Made by a program: the position numbers and the translations under genes. The notes under the pieces were generated by a model. It was not told the origin of the DNA, searched no databases, and saw nothing but the letters and a program-made list of their open reading frames with translations. Of a stretch of DNA of 57,919 nucleotides, positions 27,707 through 36,682 are shown piece by piece; position 1 is the stretch's first letter, and every line of letters begins with the position of its first letter. Source of the stretch: Oceanospirillum maris DSM 6286 (lineage in GTDB: Bacteria > Pseudomonadota > Gammaproteobacteria > Pseudomonadales > Halomonadaceae); assembly GCF_000422865.1 (NCBI RefSeq), contig NZ_AUGW01000023.1, forward strand, positions 1 to 57,919, in the 5' to 3' direction.

Positions 27707-28099
27707 ATGGCTTACTCAGAAAATCGTCGCTGCACACTGTTTTACGGCAAGGTGTTTTACGGCAAGGCTTCGCTGCTTTTATTTGGCTTTGCGATAGCGA
27801 CCACAATTCAAGCAGATCTATTAAGCACCAAAGACTTAAAGCAGCAATGCCAGCCTCTTATGGAAGGGAGCCAATCTCTGATGACAGCTTTTCAATCGGG
27901 TCAATGTAGCAGTTATATCTTGGGTATCTATGATTTAGTTGCGCAACAGTGCCCTAGTCTTAAACTAAGAAGAGAACGTGTGGTTCGATCAACCCTCGCG
28001 CATTTAAGCAGCCTGAGGGATGATCAAATGCCAGCGGTACAGGCTATTGATCAATTTCTAACCCGTAATAGCCGTTGTTTACCTGTTGCCGGCCTTTAG
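27707..28099 (+). CDS. Small secreted protein, Rap1a/Tai-like
   Basis: A 130-residue protein with a signal-peptide-like N-terminus (ASLLLFGFAIATTIQA/D) after an unusually long leader of about 20 residues. The mature part has four well-spaced cysteines (QQCQPLMEG, GQCSSYILGIYD, QQCPSL, NSRCLP) and the general plan of the Rap1a/Tai immunity family: a Cys-x-x-Tyr-x-x-Gly helix followed by a helical C-terminus ending in a Cys. Family proteins block type VI amidase effectors in the periplasm, but many members stand alone. No effector gene is adjacent. GAGGAA precedes the ATG. A 15-bp tandem duplication lies in the leader. Confidence 0.55.
   Translation: MAYSENRRCTLFYGKVFYGKASLLLFGFAIATTIQADLLSTKDLKQQCQPLMEGSQSLMTAFQSGQCSSYILGIYDLVAQQCPSLKLRRERVVRSTLAHLSSLRDDQMPAVQAIDQFLTRNSRCLPVAGL
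27738..27767. repeat. 15-bp perfect tandem duplication in the leader of the Rap1a-like gene
   Basis: TGTTTTACGGCAAGG occurs twice in a row (27738-27752 and 27753-27767). It adds five codons and keeps the frame, giving a doubled FYGK motif before the hydrophobic segment. Confidence 0.95.
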
Positions 28100-28103
28100 G
28101 GCT

Positions 28104-28880
28104 TTATTCGTGAGGCATATCACCAAAGGCACGATAGGTCCGCATAAAGCCTGCTTCTAAACCAATGGCAGCACGAGCCATCTCATTATGGGAGCCAACG
28201 CGCAAAGCTCGGCGCAGCTTATTCAAAGCCAACTGTTCTTGAGCCACGGCTTTTTTTAGCTCGACGAACTGTCCATCATTAAAGCCGAATAGCTCTTGAT
28301 CAAACTTAGCCTGACTGACATGATGCCGAATCGCTTCCCAGCGCGGCCAAACCTGCGCCCAATTCTTCTGTAGGATTTTAATTTGCGCTTTAGTAAAAAG
28401 CTTACCGCCTTTATTGTCTGCGGTTGTGATTAAAGCATCCATAAAAGGTTTATAGGCGTTTAACGCATCAACGTAATAATTAATACCGTTGCGCTCACGC
28501 AGACCATGCATGGTGGTACTGACCGCTTTAAGATTCTGATAACCGCTATCAAGATTACCTTCTAGCACATCAACAAAAGCACTACTTACCATGCCGGAGG
28601 CGATATCAACAAAGTACTGCCATTCAGGGTCATCACTGTTTACAGCAAAAGTTGTCGCAAAGTATGTCCATTCCGTTGAGAAGCTCATCATCGCCTCTTG
28701 TGCAGCATCTTGATCCCCCATTTGGGTATAAATCAAGGCAGGAATATACTGGCGATCCATCTCTATGGTTGCTTTTAATAGCGCGTTATCCATTGCGAAG
28801 ACATTGGTCATCAGTGCCAAACTTAATATAATGCCTTGGCCCGTATACCGTATAAAAGTCCCTACCCGCTGCAGAACCAT
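28104..28880 (-). CDS. Secreted helical protein of unknown function
   Basis: I do not recognise this 258-residue protein. It has a signal peptide (hydrophobic stretch ILSLALMTNVFA) and a mature part that is predicted mostly alpha-helical, rich in Ala, Gln and Trp (EWTYFATTF, PEWQYF, WAQVWPRWEAI). There are no cysteines in the mature part, no CxxCH heme motif and no clear catalytic signature. GGGAG lies six bases before the ATG. Its stop is 4 bp from the stop of the convergent Rap1a-like gene, and no terminator separates them. Helical periplasmic proteins such as imelysin-like or cytochrome c'-like folds are possible, with no proof. Confidence 0.75.
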   Translation of the reverse strand: MVLQRVGTFIRYTGQGIILSLALMTNVFAMDNALLKATIEMDRQYIPALIYTQMGDQDAAQEAMMSFSTEWTYFATTFAVNSDDPEWQYFVDIASGMVSSAFVDVLEGNLDSGYQNLKAVSTTMHGLRERNGINYYVDALNAYKPFMDALITTADNKGGKLFTKAQIKILQKNWAQVWPRWEAIRHHVSQAKFDQELFGFNDGQFVELKKAVAQEQLALNKLRRALRVGSHNEMARAAIGLEAGFMRTYRAFGDMPHE

Positions 28881-29014
28881 TGCTAACTCCCTATTGATTC
28901 ATAATTAACAGATTCATAACTAACGCAATATAGATTCATAATTGGCACAAGTATAGCTTAGGGCTTTGTCTATGCCTATGCGTCTAAGGACGTCTTATTG
29001 AATCTCAAGGCTTT

Positions 29015-29950
29015 TTAGGTCTGAATATTCACGCCAATACTCTGCAAATGCTTTTTGCAATTAGCAGTACAGCCTTCTGCCATCAGAATATCGTAAAGTC
29101 GTTTTCCGCCCGGCCCTAACACGTCAGGTTCTGGTACAACCAAGCTAACGGTGCCTGTTCGCATCGAAGAAAAATCCACTTCTAACGCCACAAACTCACC
29201 GCTAGCTAACTCTTGCAAAACTTCATGTCGTGGCAGCCAGCAGAAGCCTAAGCCGTGCTTTAAAACCTGCTTGGCACGTTCAAAGCTATCGACGGTCCAG
29301 CGTTGATCCGATTTCAACCAGCCTTGAGACTCTAAAGGTTTCTGCGCAGTATCTTTAATCACAACTTGCATCTGCTTTACCAGCTCTTGCTGAGTGATAT
29401 TATGACCAAAGGCCGCTAATTCATGATCACGGTGGGTAACCAGTATAAATTCAACACGGCACAGCTCCTCACAGGTATAGCCCTTTGGTACATGACCTGT
29501 AATGGCTAAATCAACTCGATTGTTAACAATTTGCTCAATACTGCCGGTAAGCACGGTATCAATAATCCGAATGCGCGTTCCCCGGCTATCTGGGTAAAAT
29601 CGAGATAAAGCCCTAAAAAGCAGCTCTCTTGGGTAGATCGCCTCAACACTAATCGTCAGCAACGGTTCCCAGCCCATATCAATATTCTCAGCGAGTTTCT
29701 CTAAGCCTTCAGCGGTTTCAGTCAGAATACGAGAGCGTCGCAATAGCGCTTCACCGGCCTCGGTTAGAAATGCCTTACGTCCTTTAACCTCTAGCATCTC
29801 AACACCTAACTGGTGCTCTAACTTTTTAACCGCATGGTTTAATGACGATTGACTACGATGCAGCGCTACTGCCGCATGGGCATATCCGCCATGATCAACC
29901 ACCGCTTGCAAAATACGCCACTGCTCCAGCGTTGTTTTATGCCCTGCCAT
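29015..29950 (-). CDS. LysR-family regulator of the azoreductase gene
   Basis: A 311-residue LysR protein: the winged helix is at residues 5-65 (LEQWRILQAVVDHGGYAHAAVALHRSQSSLNHAVKKLE) and the effector domain follows. AGGAGG lies four bases before the ATG. It is divergent from the azoreductase gene across 200 bp, the standard LysR arrangement, so regulation of that gene, perhaps by quinones or related electrophiles, is likely. Confidence 0.88.
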   Translation of the reverse strand: MAGHKTTLEQWRILQAVVDHGGYAHAAVALHRSQSSLNHAVKKLEHQLGVEMLEVKGRKAFLTEAGEALLRRSRILTETAEGLEKLAENIDMGWEPLLTISVEAIYPRELLFRALSRFYPDSRGTRIRIIDTVLTGSIEQIVNNRVDLAITGHVPKGYTCEELCRVEFILVTHRDHELAAFGHNITQQELVKQMQVVIKDTAQKPLESQGWLKSDQRWTVDSFERAKQVLKHGLGFCWLPRHEVLQELASGEFVALEVDFSSMRTGTVSLVVPEPDVLGPGGKRLYDILMAEGCTANCKKHLQSIGVNIQT

Positions 29951-30150
29951 ACCGCCTCCTTACAACAACTTAAAATCATTCGATTTTATGATAAACAACT
30001 CGATAAAGTTCTATTTATTAGAATGTAAAACGCTATTTAATGCAATTTTATTTCTCAATAATCGGTATAAAGTAAGATCTATCGAAGTAAACCAAGCCTT
30101 TACTCAAGTCGTTATTATCTTTATTTAAATCGCTATTAAGAGATACGCCC

Positions 30151-30756
30151 ATGAAAACATTATTAGTTATCCAATCGAGCCCTAAAAGCAGCCAGTCGGT
30201 AACCCGTGATTTAACGGCTCGCTTTGTGAGTCAGTGGCAAACAAAGAACCCTGAAGGCCAAGTACTGAACCGTGATGTAGGCCTTAATCCTCCTGCGCAC
30301 TTAACAGAAGAGACCATTGGAGCCTTCTACACGCCAGAAGAACAACGTTCTGATGCTCAGAAAAAGGCGCTTCAACTCTCCGATGAATTAATTGCAGAAT
30401 TACGCCGTGCAGATGATATTGTGATTGCATCGCCAATGCACAATTTCAGTATTACGTCAGGTTTGAAAACATGGATTGATCAAGTAGCGCGTGTTGGCGA
30501 AACCTTTCAATACACTGAAAATGGCCCTCAAGGCTTACTAAAAGATCGCCCTGTTTATGTGATCACTGCGAGTGGCGGTGATTACCGCGCGGATACTCCA
30601 ATCGCTTTTTTGAACCACCAAGATACTTATTTAAAAGTGGTACTAAACTTTATCGGTTTGCAAGATATTCATTTGATTCAAGCCGCTGGCGTTGCCCGTG
30701 GAGAAGCTGCTATTAATGAGGCCAATGCAACGATCAATGATCTTGCCAGTGTCTAA
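30151..30756 (+). CDS. azoR: FMN-dependent NADH:quinone/azo oxidoreductase
   Basis: The 201-residue flavodoxin-fold protein matches E. coli AzoR (201 residues). The FMN phosphate-binding loop is SSPKSSQSVTR near the N-terminus, followed by SPMHNFSITSGLKTWIDQVAR (flavin contact) and ITASGGDYR. AzoR enzymes reduce quinones and azo dyes with two electrons and protect against thiol stress. A divergent LysR gene sits upstream and a terminator follows. Confidence 0.92.
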   Translation: MKTLLVIQSSPKSSQSVTRDLTARFVSQWQTKNPEGQVLNRDVGLNPPAHLTEETIGAFYTPEEQRSDAQKKALQLSDELIAELRRADDIVIASPMHNFSITSGLKTWIDQVARVGETFQYTENGPQGLLKDRPVYVITASGGDYRADTPIAFLNHQDTYLKVVLNFIGLQDIHLIQAAGVARGEAAINEANATINDLASV

Positions 30757-30776
30757 CGCTACGTTATAAACCAAAT

Positions 30777-30813
30777 AAAAAGCATTGTTGGCTTCTCTCC
30801 TGCAATGCTTTTT
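30777..30813 (+). terminator. Terminator of azoR
   Basis: AAAAAGCATTG (30777-30787) pairs with CAATGCTTTTT (30803-30813) around a 15-nt loop, 20 nt after the stop. Confidence 0.75.
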
Positions 30814-30934
30814 ATTCTTTACCTTTCTTGCTTTCCTTTTTTCTTTCCCTTTCGCCACGGTTTAGCCGTAAACTCCACAGTCTTAGACATAGCTATTTTC
30901 AGGCTATTATCGTTATGGGCTTAGGAGGCAAAAT

Positions 30935-31906
30935 ATGCCATTCTCATCTGGCTTAGTTCACGCTTATCTGTTTAACGATCAAAAAGGCCATGCGCTTACC
31001 GAGGCCGAAATTGCCGGCTGGCAGCCGGAACAAGGCTTGCTTTGGCTACATCTAGATTATACCAATGAAGAGGTTCAGCACTGGCTAAGCCATGAGGCGG
31101 GTATTGAATCCGTAGTAGCAGACGCCTTAACCGCGACCGAAACCCGCCCGCGCTGTACCCCTTTTAATAACGGCTTACTGCTGTTATTACGAGGTATTAA
31201 CCTAAACCCGAATGCTGACCCAGATGATATGGTGTCTATTCGTCTTTGGGTTGAAAAGCACCGGATTATTAGCACTCGAAAGCGTCAACTGCAATCCATT
31301 CAAGACCTACTCGGTCAAATCAATAATCACCAAGCTCCCTCTACTGCAGGTGAATTTATTGCGGATCTTACCGACAATTTGACATGGCGCATGCGTGAAA
31401 CGATGGAAGGTTACGAAGAGACCCTTGCTGACCTAGAAGAACGGGTACTAAACGGTGAACACGACGGCATTAAAACGGATCTTTCTGCTTTGCGTCGACA
31501 AATCATTACCTTACGCCGTTATCTTGCACCTCAACGAGATGCCTTGGCTCGATTACATACCGAAAAATTTAGCGGTTTATCAGATAGCGAGCGTCTACAG
31601 GTGCGCGAGACCACTGATCGTCTGATCCGCTATTTAGAAGACCTTGATGCCATGCGTGAACGAGCGGTGGTCATTCAGGAGGAGTTATTCGGCCAATTGT
31701 CTGAGCTGGGCAACCAAAGGGTTTACCTGCTATCAATGATCACCGCTGTATTTCTACCGCTTGGCTTTTTGACCGGCCTTTTGGGGATCAATGTAGGAGG
31801 AATGCCAGGGGCTGAGAATCCGAATGCTTTTTGGTGGGTTATCGGTGGACTGTTTGGCTCTGCCGTTGTTTTCACATTACTACTCCGACGGAAAAAATGG
31901 CTATAA
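30935..31906 (+). CDS. zntB: CorA-family transporter, ZntB-like
   Basis: The 323-residue protein has the CorA-superfamily plan: a large cytoplasmic N-terminal domain with a long stalk helix (about 190-260) and two C-terminal membrane helices (about 262-282 and 293-313). The selectivity loop reads GINVGGMPG, the GxN form found in ZntB zinc transporters, where magnesium CorA has GMN. It probably moves zinc or another divalent cation across the inner membrane. GGAGG precedes the ATG. The ppiC-like gene follows after 63 bp. Confidence 0.87.
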   Translation: MPFSSGLVHAYLFNDQKGHALTEAEIAGWQPEQGLLWLHLDYTNEEVQHWLSHEAGIESVVADALTATETRPRCTPFNNGLLLLLRGINLNPNADPDDMVSIRLWVEKHRIISTRKRQLQSIQDLLGQINNHQAPSTAGEFIADLTDNLTWRMRETMEGYEETLADLEERVLNGEHDGIKTDLSALRRQIITLRRYLAPQRDALARLHTEKFSGLSDSERLQVRETTDRLIRYLEDLDAMRERAVVIQEELFGQLSELGNQRVYLLSMITAVFLPLGFLTGLLGINVGGMPGAENPNAFWWVIGGLFGSAVVFTLLLRRKKWL

Positions 31907-31969
31907 TGGCCCACATTTTAGAGATACACCCTGCTTTTATTGCTAGGGCATTTATTTTAGGAGAGCTTA

Positions 31970-32251
31970 ATGGCCACTGCTTGCGCACGTCATATTTTAG
32001 TAAAAACCCGCGAACAAGCGGAAGTGATAAAAAAGAAGCTGGCCGTAGGCGGTGATTTTTCCAAACTCGCGAAACAGAACTCCTTATGTCCATCCGGTAA
32101 GAAAGGCGGTGATTTAGGTGAGTTTCGCCGTGGTGCCATGGTAAAACCGTTTGATACGGTCGTATTTACAAAGCCAGTATTAAAAGTACATGGGCCAATA
32201 AAAACCAAGTTTGGCTTTCATCTTATCGAGACTATTTATCGCAACGATTAA
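31970..32251 (+). CDS. ppiC: Parvulin-type peptidyl-prolyl isomerase
   Basis: A 93-residue single-domain parvulin, the same size as E. coli PpiC (Par10). It has no signal peptide and would act in the cytoplasm. Conserved parvulin positions are seen in ARHILVKTREQAE, DFSKLAKQNSLCPSGKKGGDLGEFRRG and the C-terminal KTKFGFHLIETI. GGAG lies six bases before the ATG. Confidence 0.93.
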   Translation: MATACARHILVKTREQAEVIKKKLAVGGDFSKLAKQNSLCPSGKKGGDLGEFRRGAMVKPFDTVVFTKPVLKVHGPIKTKFGFHLIETIYRND

Positions 32252-32354
32252 TAACCGTTACCTTAATAGTTAATTAACCGCTGCCGAAATAATTGATAGC
32301 CACTGGCGTAATGATCGATAAACACTAGTGGCCATTAAAACAGTACAAAGACTG

Positions 32355-33281
32355 TTACCCTGCTTCTGCCAAGCTATCATGCCGAACTGCTAGCGTATCT
32401 TTATAAACCTCAATACGATTACGCCCACTTTTTTTCGCTTGGTACAAAGCTTGATCGGCCTCTTTAACCACTTCCCAAACGGCTTTTCCCATCTCGAAAC
32501 TAGAAAAACCAATAGAGATCGTTAGCTGAATATCCACGCCTTCGTATCGAGTAACCAGTTGGCTGACCTGCTCTCTGATTCGCTCCAAGATTTTGGCGGA
32601 GATATCAAGTGGCGTCATCGGTAGTAAAATCAAAAACTCTTCACCACCGTAGCGCCCCACGCTATCAGAATCTCGCAGCGACGTTGAAAAGTAGTGTGAT
32701 AACACTTTAAGTGCTTCATCACCGGCCAAGTGCCCATAGGTATCATTAATCGACTTAAAGTAATCAATATCTATCATCGCCAGTGTGTAAGGCGCATTAT
32801 GCCGAATGGCTTGGGCATGATTTTTTTCCAAGATAAGACCAATCGATTTACGGTTAATCAGCCCTGTTAGAGCATCAAATGAGTGCTGCTGATTGACGAT
32901 ACTATCTCTTAAGTTACTTAATAAAAGGGTTAACTCGTCTTTTTTTCCCGATAAAAACCGATAGTCATCTAGCTTAACTTTACCTGTTTTTAGAAAACGC
33001 TCAACGATCGTCCGCGCCTTATCATGCATCTCTTTATGGGTCTTTTCTAAAGCAGTAAATTCTGGCGCCACTCGAATAGCATCACTAACACTGGTGTAAT
33101 ACCAACAACCAAATCCACATTTAGTATGAGACACAGGATCAGTAATACTCTTACTAAATGGCTGATCACACAAAAGCCCTTCAAGAAGACTATGGTGCCA
33201 AGCACGATGAGCTTGATCCGCTTGTTTCAAAATATTCAGCGCTTCTTCTATCTCATCTGGTGAAAAGTTATACCGTGTCAT
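32355..33281 (-). CDS. dgcZ: Diguanylate cyclase with zinc-sensing CZB domain, DgcZ-like
   Basis: A 308-residue protein with an N-terminal chemoreceptor zinc-binding (CZB) domain and a C-terminal GGDEF domain, the architecture of E. coli DgcZ (YdeH). Putative zinc ligands His25, Cys55, His82 and His86 are spaced exactly as the four ligands of E. coli DgcZ (shifted by three). The active site is RYGGEEF with an inhibitory RxxD (RDSD) five residues ahead. It would make c-di-GMP from GTP, with zinc inhibiting the enzyme. There are no membrane segments. It is convergent with ppiC. Confidence 0.9.
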   Translation of the reverse strand: MTRYNFSPDEIEEALNILKQADQAHRAWHHSLLEGLLCDQPFSKSITDPVSHTKCGFGCWYYTSVSDAIRVAPEFTALEKTHKEMHDKARTIVERFLKTGKVKLDDYRFLSGKKDELTLLLSNLRDSIVNQQHSFDALTGLINRKSIGLILEKNHAQAIRHNAPYTLAMIDIDYFKSINDTYGHLAGDEALKVLSHYFSTSLRDSDSVGRYGGEEFLILLPMTPLDISAKILERIREQVSQLVTRYEGVDIQLTISIGFSSFEMGKAVWEVVKEADQALYQAKKSGRNRIEVYKDTLAVRHDSLAEAG

Positions 33282-33369
33282 CTTAGGTCACTCCAATATC
33301 AATCTACATATAACTTAACATAAGACCTTGTAAAGACTATTGATCTATATTCAAAGAAATAATTGGGCA

Positions 33370-33399
33370 CAAAAAAACCCGCCAATACATCAACGGGTT
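33370..33399 (-). terminator. Terminator of the yaiL-like gene
   Basis: AACCCG (33376-33381) pairs with CGGGTT (33394-33399), and the minus strand continues with a T7 run. It lies about 60 nt after the yaiL-like gene. Confidence 0.75.
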
Positions 33400-33461
33400 A
33401 TATTTTATATTTATCTGAGCGACGAATTAACGGCAAGTTAACCGCTCGCTTAAACAGTTGC

Positions 33462-34004
33462 CTACCACATTAAATCGTCTGGGATTTGGAAGTCTGCATA
33501 CGGATCATCTTCTTCCTCATCACCTGTATCCGGTGCTTTCTCATTCAGCACGATCGGCCATTCAGGTTCCCGTTGCAGAATTTTTTCCGCTACTTTTGGT
33601 GGAATCAGCTCAAAGCGATTTTCAAGCTCTGCAATAGCAAGTCGGCCTTTAGCTAGCTGGTCAGAAATCTTATCGGTAACATTGATCTTTTTAACTTTCT
33701 TATCCATCACAAAGTTATGAGCCACTTCACCGGTTATACCTGTCAAACGGTTCATTTCGATCAATTGTTTTACCTGTGCACGAATCGCTTTTTTCTCTTC
33801 CTCTGCTTTACGCTTAAGGTTTAACGCCTTGTCACGTTCAGCCTTTTCTTTGCGCTGCTGCTCAGCCCGAAGTTTTACTTCATCTTCTTGACCTGTTTGA
33901 CGCTTTACCTTCGCTTGCTTCTTTTTATGATTCTCAGCTTGCTTCACTTTTTTACTGTTGGTTAAGCCTGCTCTTAGCAACTGATCCTGTAGGGATTTAC
34001 TCAT
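33462..34004 (-). CDS. yaiL: DUF2058 nucleoid-associated/uncharacterised protein, YaiL-like
   Basis: A 180-residue cytoplasmic protein starting MSKSLQDQLLRAGLTNSKKVKQ, the start typical of YaiL/DUF2058. Residues 20-80 are very rich in Lys, Gln, Glu and Ala and should form a long charged helix. A small folded C-terminal part follows (VAHNFVMDKKVKKINV... VAEKILQREP), with an acidic tail. Function in E. coli is not well defined; YaiL has been linked to the ribosome fraction, so no role is assigned here. Confidence 0.88.
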   Translation of the reverse strand: MSKSLQDQLLRAGLTNSKKVKQAENHKKKQAKVKRQTGQEDEVKLRAEQQRKEKAERDKALNLKRKAEEEKKAIRAQVKQLIEMNRLTGITGEVAHNFVMDKKVKKINVTDKISDQLAKGRLAIAELENRFELIPPKVAEKILQREPEWPIVLNEKAPDTGDEEEDDPYADFQIPDDLMW

Positions 34005-34227
34005 AAATCTTCACACTCTTTACACCGGCACACCGGCTGATTGGGTTGCACTTATGCTTTGAAACCAAGTCCAATTAGACGGATATTATCCCTGTTATTG
34101 TGAGGATAATCACCCCCCATTTCTTCGACCTTATATATGGGGTCGCCCACTTTAAAGATAGAGCGGTGAGGTCGTCCTCACTTCCTAAAGAATCATGTGT
34201 GCATTTGCTGCAGGTACAGATTCTGGC

Positions 34228-34737
34228 TTAATCAGACTGAATACGTGAAAGCAAAGCCTCTAGAATATCGGCATTCAATTCGCCTCGCTGCAAATCTACC
34301 TGCTCACCGGCGGCATTATAAAACAGCGTCGTAGGCAGAGCCATACTCGCAGTGACTTTAGCCACCTGCCCGCCGCTATCCAGTAAGACATTTTCCAGTG
34401 TTAGATCGCCATTTTTTAGAAAATCCGTGACGGTTTCACTGTGCTCCCCCTGATTAACAAAGACAAAGCGAATATCAGGATATGCCTTCTGCGCTTTCGC
34501 CAGCAAAGGCATCTCGCGAATACAGGGCGGACACCACGTCGCCCAGATATTCACCACCATAGGCTTTCCTTCAGCTATTTGATCTAGCGTCACGGTTTCA
34601 CCGGCAAGCGTCTTTAACGCTACATCGGGGCGCGCACCGGATTGCTGCTCCATTAAAGCAACCAAAGCCGCCATCACCCCTAACACCAGCACAACAACCA
34701 ACAAGACCCAAAGCAGAGGCCGTAAAAAGCGTTTCAA
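34228..34737 (-). CDS. TlpA/ResA-like membrane-anchored thioredoxin-fold protein
   Basis: The 169-residue protein has one N-terminal membrane anchor (residues 6-29) and a periplasmic thioredoxin fold. The redox motif WATWCPPC is at residues 65-72 (Cys69, Cys72), and the cis-proline region is SMALPTTLFYNAAG. It would reduce or oxidise periplasmic disulfides, as in cytochrome c maturation. The start is TTG at 34737: AGGA lies seven bases upstream, and the nearby ATG is out of frame. No neighbours suggest the partner. Confidence 0.85.
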   Translation of the reverse strand: MKRFLRPLLWVLLVVVLVLGVMAALVALMEQQSGARPDVALKTLAGETVTLDQIAEGKPMVVNIWATWCPPCIREMPLLAKAQKAYPDIRFVFVNQGEHSETVTDFLKNGDLTLENVLLDSGGQVAKVTASMALPTTLFYNAAGEQVDLQRGELNADILEALLSRIQSD

Positions 34738-35001
34738 AGCATATTCCTCAAAAAATAAGAACGATTAAAAACAACGATTACAACAACCGATATTAGACGA
34801 GAAGAATATAGATAAGTACCGACCGGTAAAGTTCCATCCAGAACGACAACGTTCTATCAAGTGCGACGGAGATCATAGCGATATGGATAGAGTAGAGTAA
34901 GAGTATTCAGATAGATATTATCGATGCCATCAAGTTTAGGCGTCTTCTTTAGGTAACAGCTCAGGAGGTAATAAGAGTTCAGAAAGAAAAAGAGTTCAGG
35001 C

Positions 35002-35028
35002 AAAAAAAAGCCTCCAATCCTTGGAGGC
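35002..35028 (-). terminator. Rho-independent terminator downstream of purU
   Basis: A perfect 8-bp stem (35010-35017 with 35021-35028, 3-nt loop) followed on the minus strand by eight T. It is 258 nt beyond purU, too far for a simple gene end, which supports a transcript of its own. Confidence 0.88.
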
Positions 35029-35163
35029 CCTCTATATATGATAACAGTCCTTTCCGTGGACTCGCTTCCATTGCGCTTTTCTACATTTCCCCGAGAGACT
35101 TCATTCTAAATTAAGTCTCTGGGCCGCAACAGACGCGATACTCCCCAAGCTGCGTAAGACATA
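35002..35163 (-). ncRNA. Candidate CsrA/RsmA-sequestering small RNA
   Basis: The 548-bp gap between purU and the TlpA-like gene has no reading frame but a series of hairpins on the minus strand ending in a terminator. Three hairpins show an ANGGA core in the loop: ACGGAAA (stem 35046-35050/35058-35062), AATGGAA (weak stem 35063-35065/35073-35075) and GGA closing the terminator. Further hairpins are at 35094-35120 (8 bp) and 35133-35155 (GGGGA in loop). Such GGA-loop arrays mark CsrB/RsmZ RNAs. A TAGGAT box at 35163-35168 could be a -10. The 5' end is uncertain, and it may instead be only the purU 3' region. Confidence 0.35.
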
Positions 35164-35285
35164 TCCTACAATACTTGAGACTATTTAGGTAAACCGCCAG
35201 AGATTCGCTATCTGCCAAAAATCCGTTAGCGGCCCGTTAAAACTAAAACTCATTAAAAAAGCCAACTACAAAGCCAATGCGGTTA

Positions 35286-36140
35286 TTAGTTAAAAACAAC
35301 GGTTTTATTTTCATGAACAAGCACACGGTCTTCAATATGCCAGCGTAAACCACGGGCGAGCACCGCTTTTTCAACATCTTTGCCTAAACGCACCATATCT
35401 TCGGTTGAATGCCGATGACTAACCCGCTGAATATCTTGGTCGATAATCGGGCCTGCATCCAGCTCTGCCGTAACATAGTGACAGGTTGCGCCAATCAGCT
35501 TAACACCACGTTCATAGGCTTGATGGTAAGGTTTAGCTCCAGCGAAGGAAGGCAGGAAGCTATGATGGATATTAATCACACGGCCTGCATATTTTTCACA
35601 AAGATTAGGCGGTAAAATCTGCATATAACGGGCCAATACCACACAATCCGCATTGGCCTCTTCTACTAGCTGTTCTACTTTATCAAACGATGGCTGCTTA
35701 TTATTTTTGTCCACGGGCACATAGTGATAAGGAATACCGTGCCACTCCACTAAATCACGAAAATCTTCATGGTTGGAGATCACACAGGGAATATCGCATT
35801 TCAACTCGCCGCTTTGCCAGCGATGCAGCAGATCAACCAAGCAATGGGATTCTTTACTCGCCATTAAGACAACGCGTTTATTCTGATCTGAGTCAGAAAT
35901 AAACCAGTCCATCTCAAACTCGCGGGCGATAGGTGCAAATGCGGTACGGAACTCTTCTAGAGCAAAAGGCAGCGTACTTGCTCGAATCTCATGACGCATA
36001 AAAAACCAGTTAGCCATCCGATCAGAGTGATGGCTTGCTTCTGTGATCCAGCCACCGTACATCGCTAAGAAGTTACTCACTTTTGCGACAATACCTACCC
36101 GATCCGGGCAGGAAATGACCAATGTATATGTCCGTTCCAT
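35286..36140 (-). CDS. purU: Formyltetrahydrofolate deformylase
   Basis: The 284-residue enzyme hydrolyses 10-formyl-tetrahydrofolate to formate and tetrahydrofolate, balancing one-carbon pools and supplying formate to PurT. The N-terminal ACT domain (residues 3-80, YTLVISCPDRVGIVAKVSNFL) is the regulatory part. The formyltransferase-type domain holds the catalytic Asn-His-Asp set in INIHHSFLPSFAGAKPYHQA and AELDAGPIIDQD. Length and motifs match PurU. Confidence 0.94.
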   Translation of the reverse strand: MERTYTLVISCPDRVGIVAKVSNFLAMYGGWITEASHHSDRMANWFFMRHEIRASTLPFALEEFRTAFAPIAREFEMDWFISDSDQNKRVVLMASKESHCLVDLLHRWQSGELKCDIPCVISNHEDFRDLVEWHGIPYHYVPVDKNNKQPSFDKVEQLVEEANADCVVLARYMQILPPNLCEKYAGRVINIHHSFLPSFAGAKPYHQAYERGVKLIGATCHYVTAELDAGPIIDQDIQRVSHRHSTEDMVRLGKDVEKAVLARGLRWHIEDRVLVHENKTVVFN

Positions 36141-36682
36141 ATTTGCAAATCAACCCTTTCTTCAGATTCTAAAGCATGCTCAAATGATAACGCTTACTGA
36201 CGCGTTTATCGCTTTTCAGTTCAAGGCCAAATGGCTTTAACATCGTAAAATTCAGAGCGACGTATTCTACACCTTTCCCTTAAATATGCACTTAAGTCAC
36301 CGAGCTCAACCTTTGTCATTACGCTTTCTGGCCTAGGTTTCACGCCCCATGGCTCATACAGATAAGACCAGAAAAACAGTCGAAAACGTCCTAGAGCAAA
36401 GTAATTAGTCGCAATAAAGGTTTTAATAACGGCAAAACCCGCGCGATAATAGGATAATAGAGAAACAAGCACTGATTATCTGAGTGTTTTTTTGGTGCAA
36501 AATAACGACACCTCCACCGCAAATCGCTCCATATTGGTGCAAACACAGTTATAGACGCGGCAACAGAAACAGCTTTAAGATTCTACTTGATTGATAAATA
36601 AGGCATTTAATCGAAATGATAAATCTTGAGAATGGCCTAATTTATGCATTATTAAGTAACATACCCCTTACGATAGAGCATC
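36141..36682. other. Intergenic between purU and the EAL gene
   Basis: A 542-bp divergent gap. A GTG-started 83-codon frame on the minus strand (36221-36472) is present but resembles nothing I know and has no good ribosome binding site. The last 100 bases before 36683 are AT-rich, as expected of a promoter. Confidence 0.55.

Noticed and set aside
35002-35285. Region after purU considered as 6S RNA, SRP RNA or RNase P RNA
   Set aside because: None of the conserved sequence blocks of these RNAs that I could recall are present.
36221-36472. GTG-started 83-codon frame between purU and the EAL gene
   Set aside because: No convincing ribosome binding site, no recognisable family and an odd basic/aromatic composition. 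It may be chance in a divergent promoter region.
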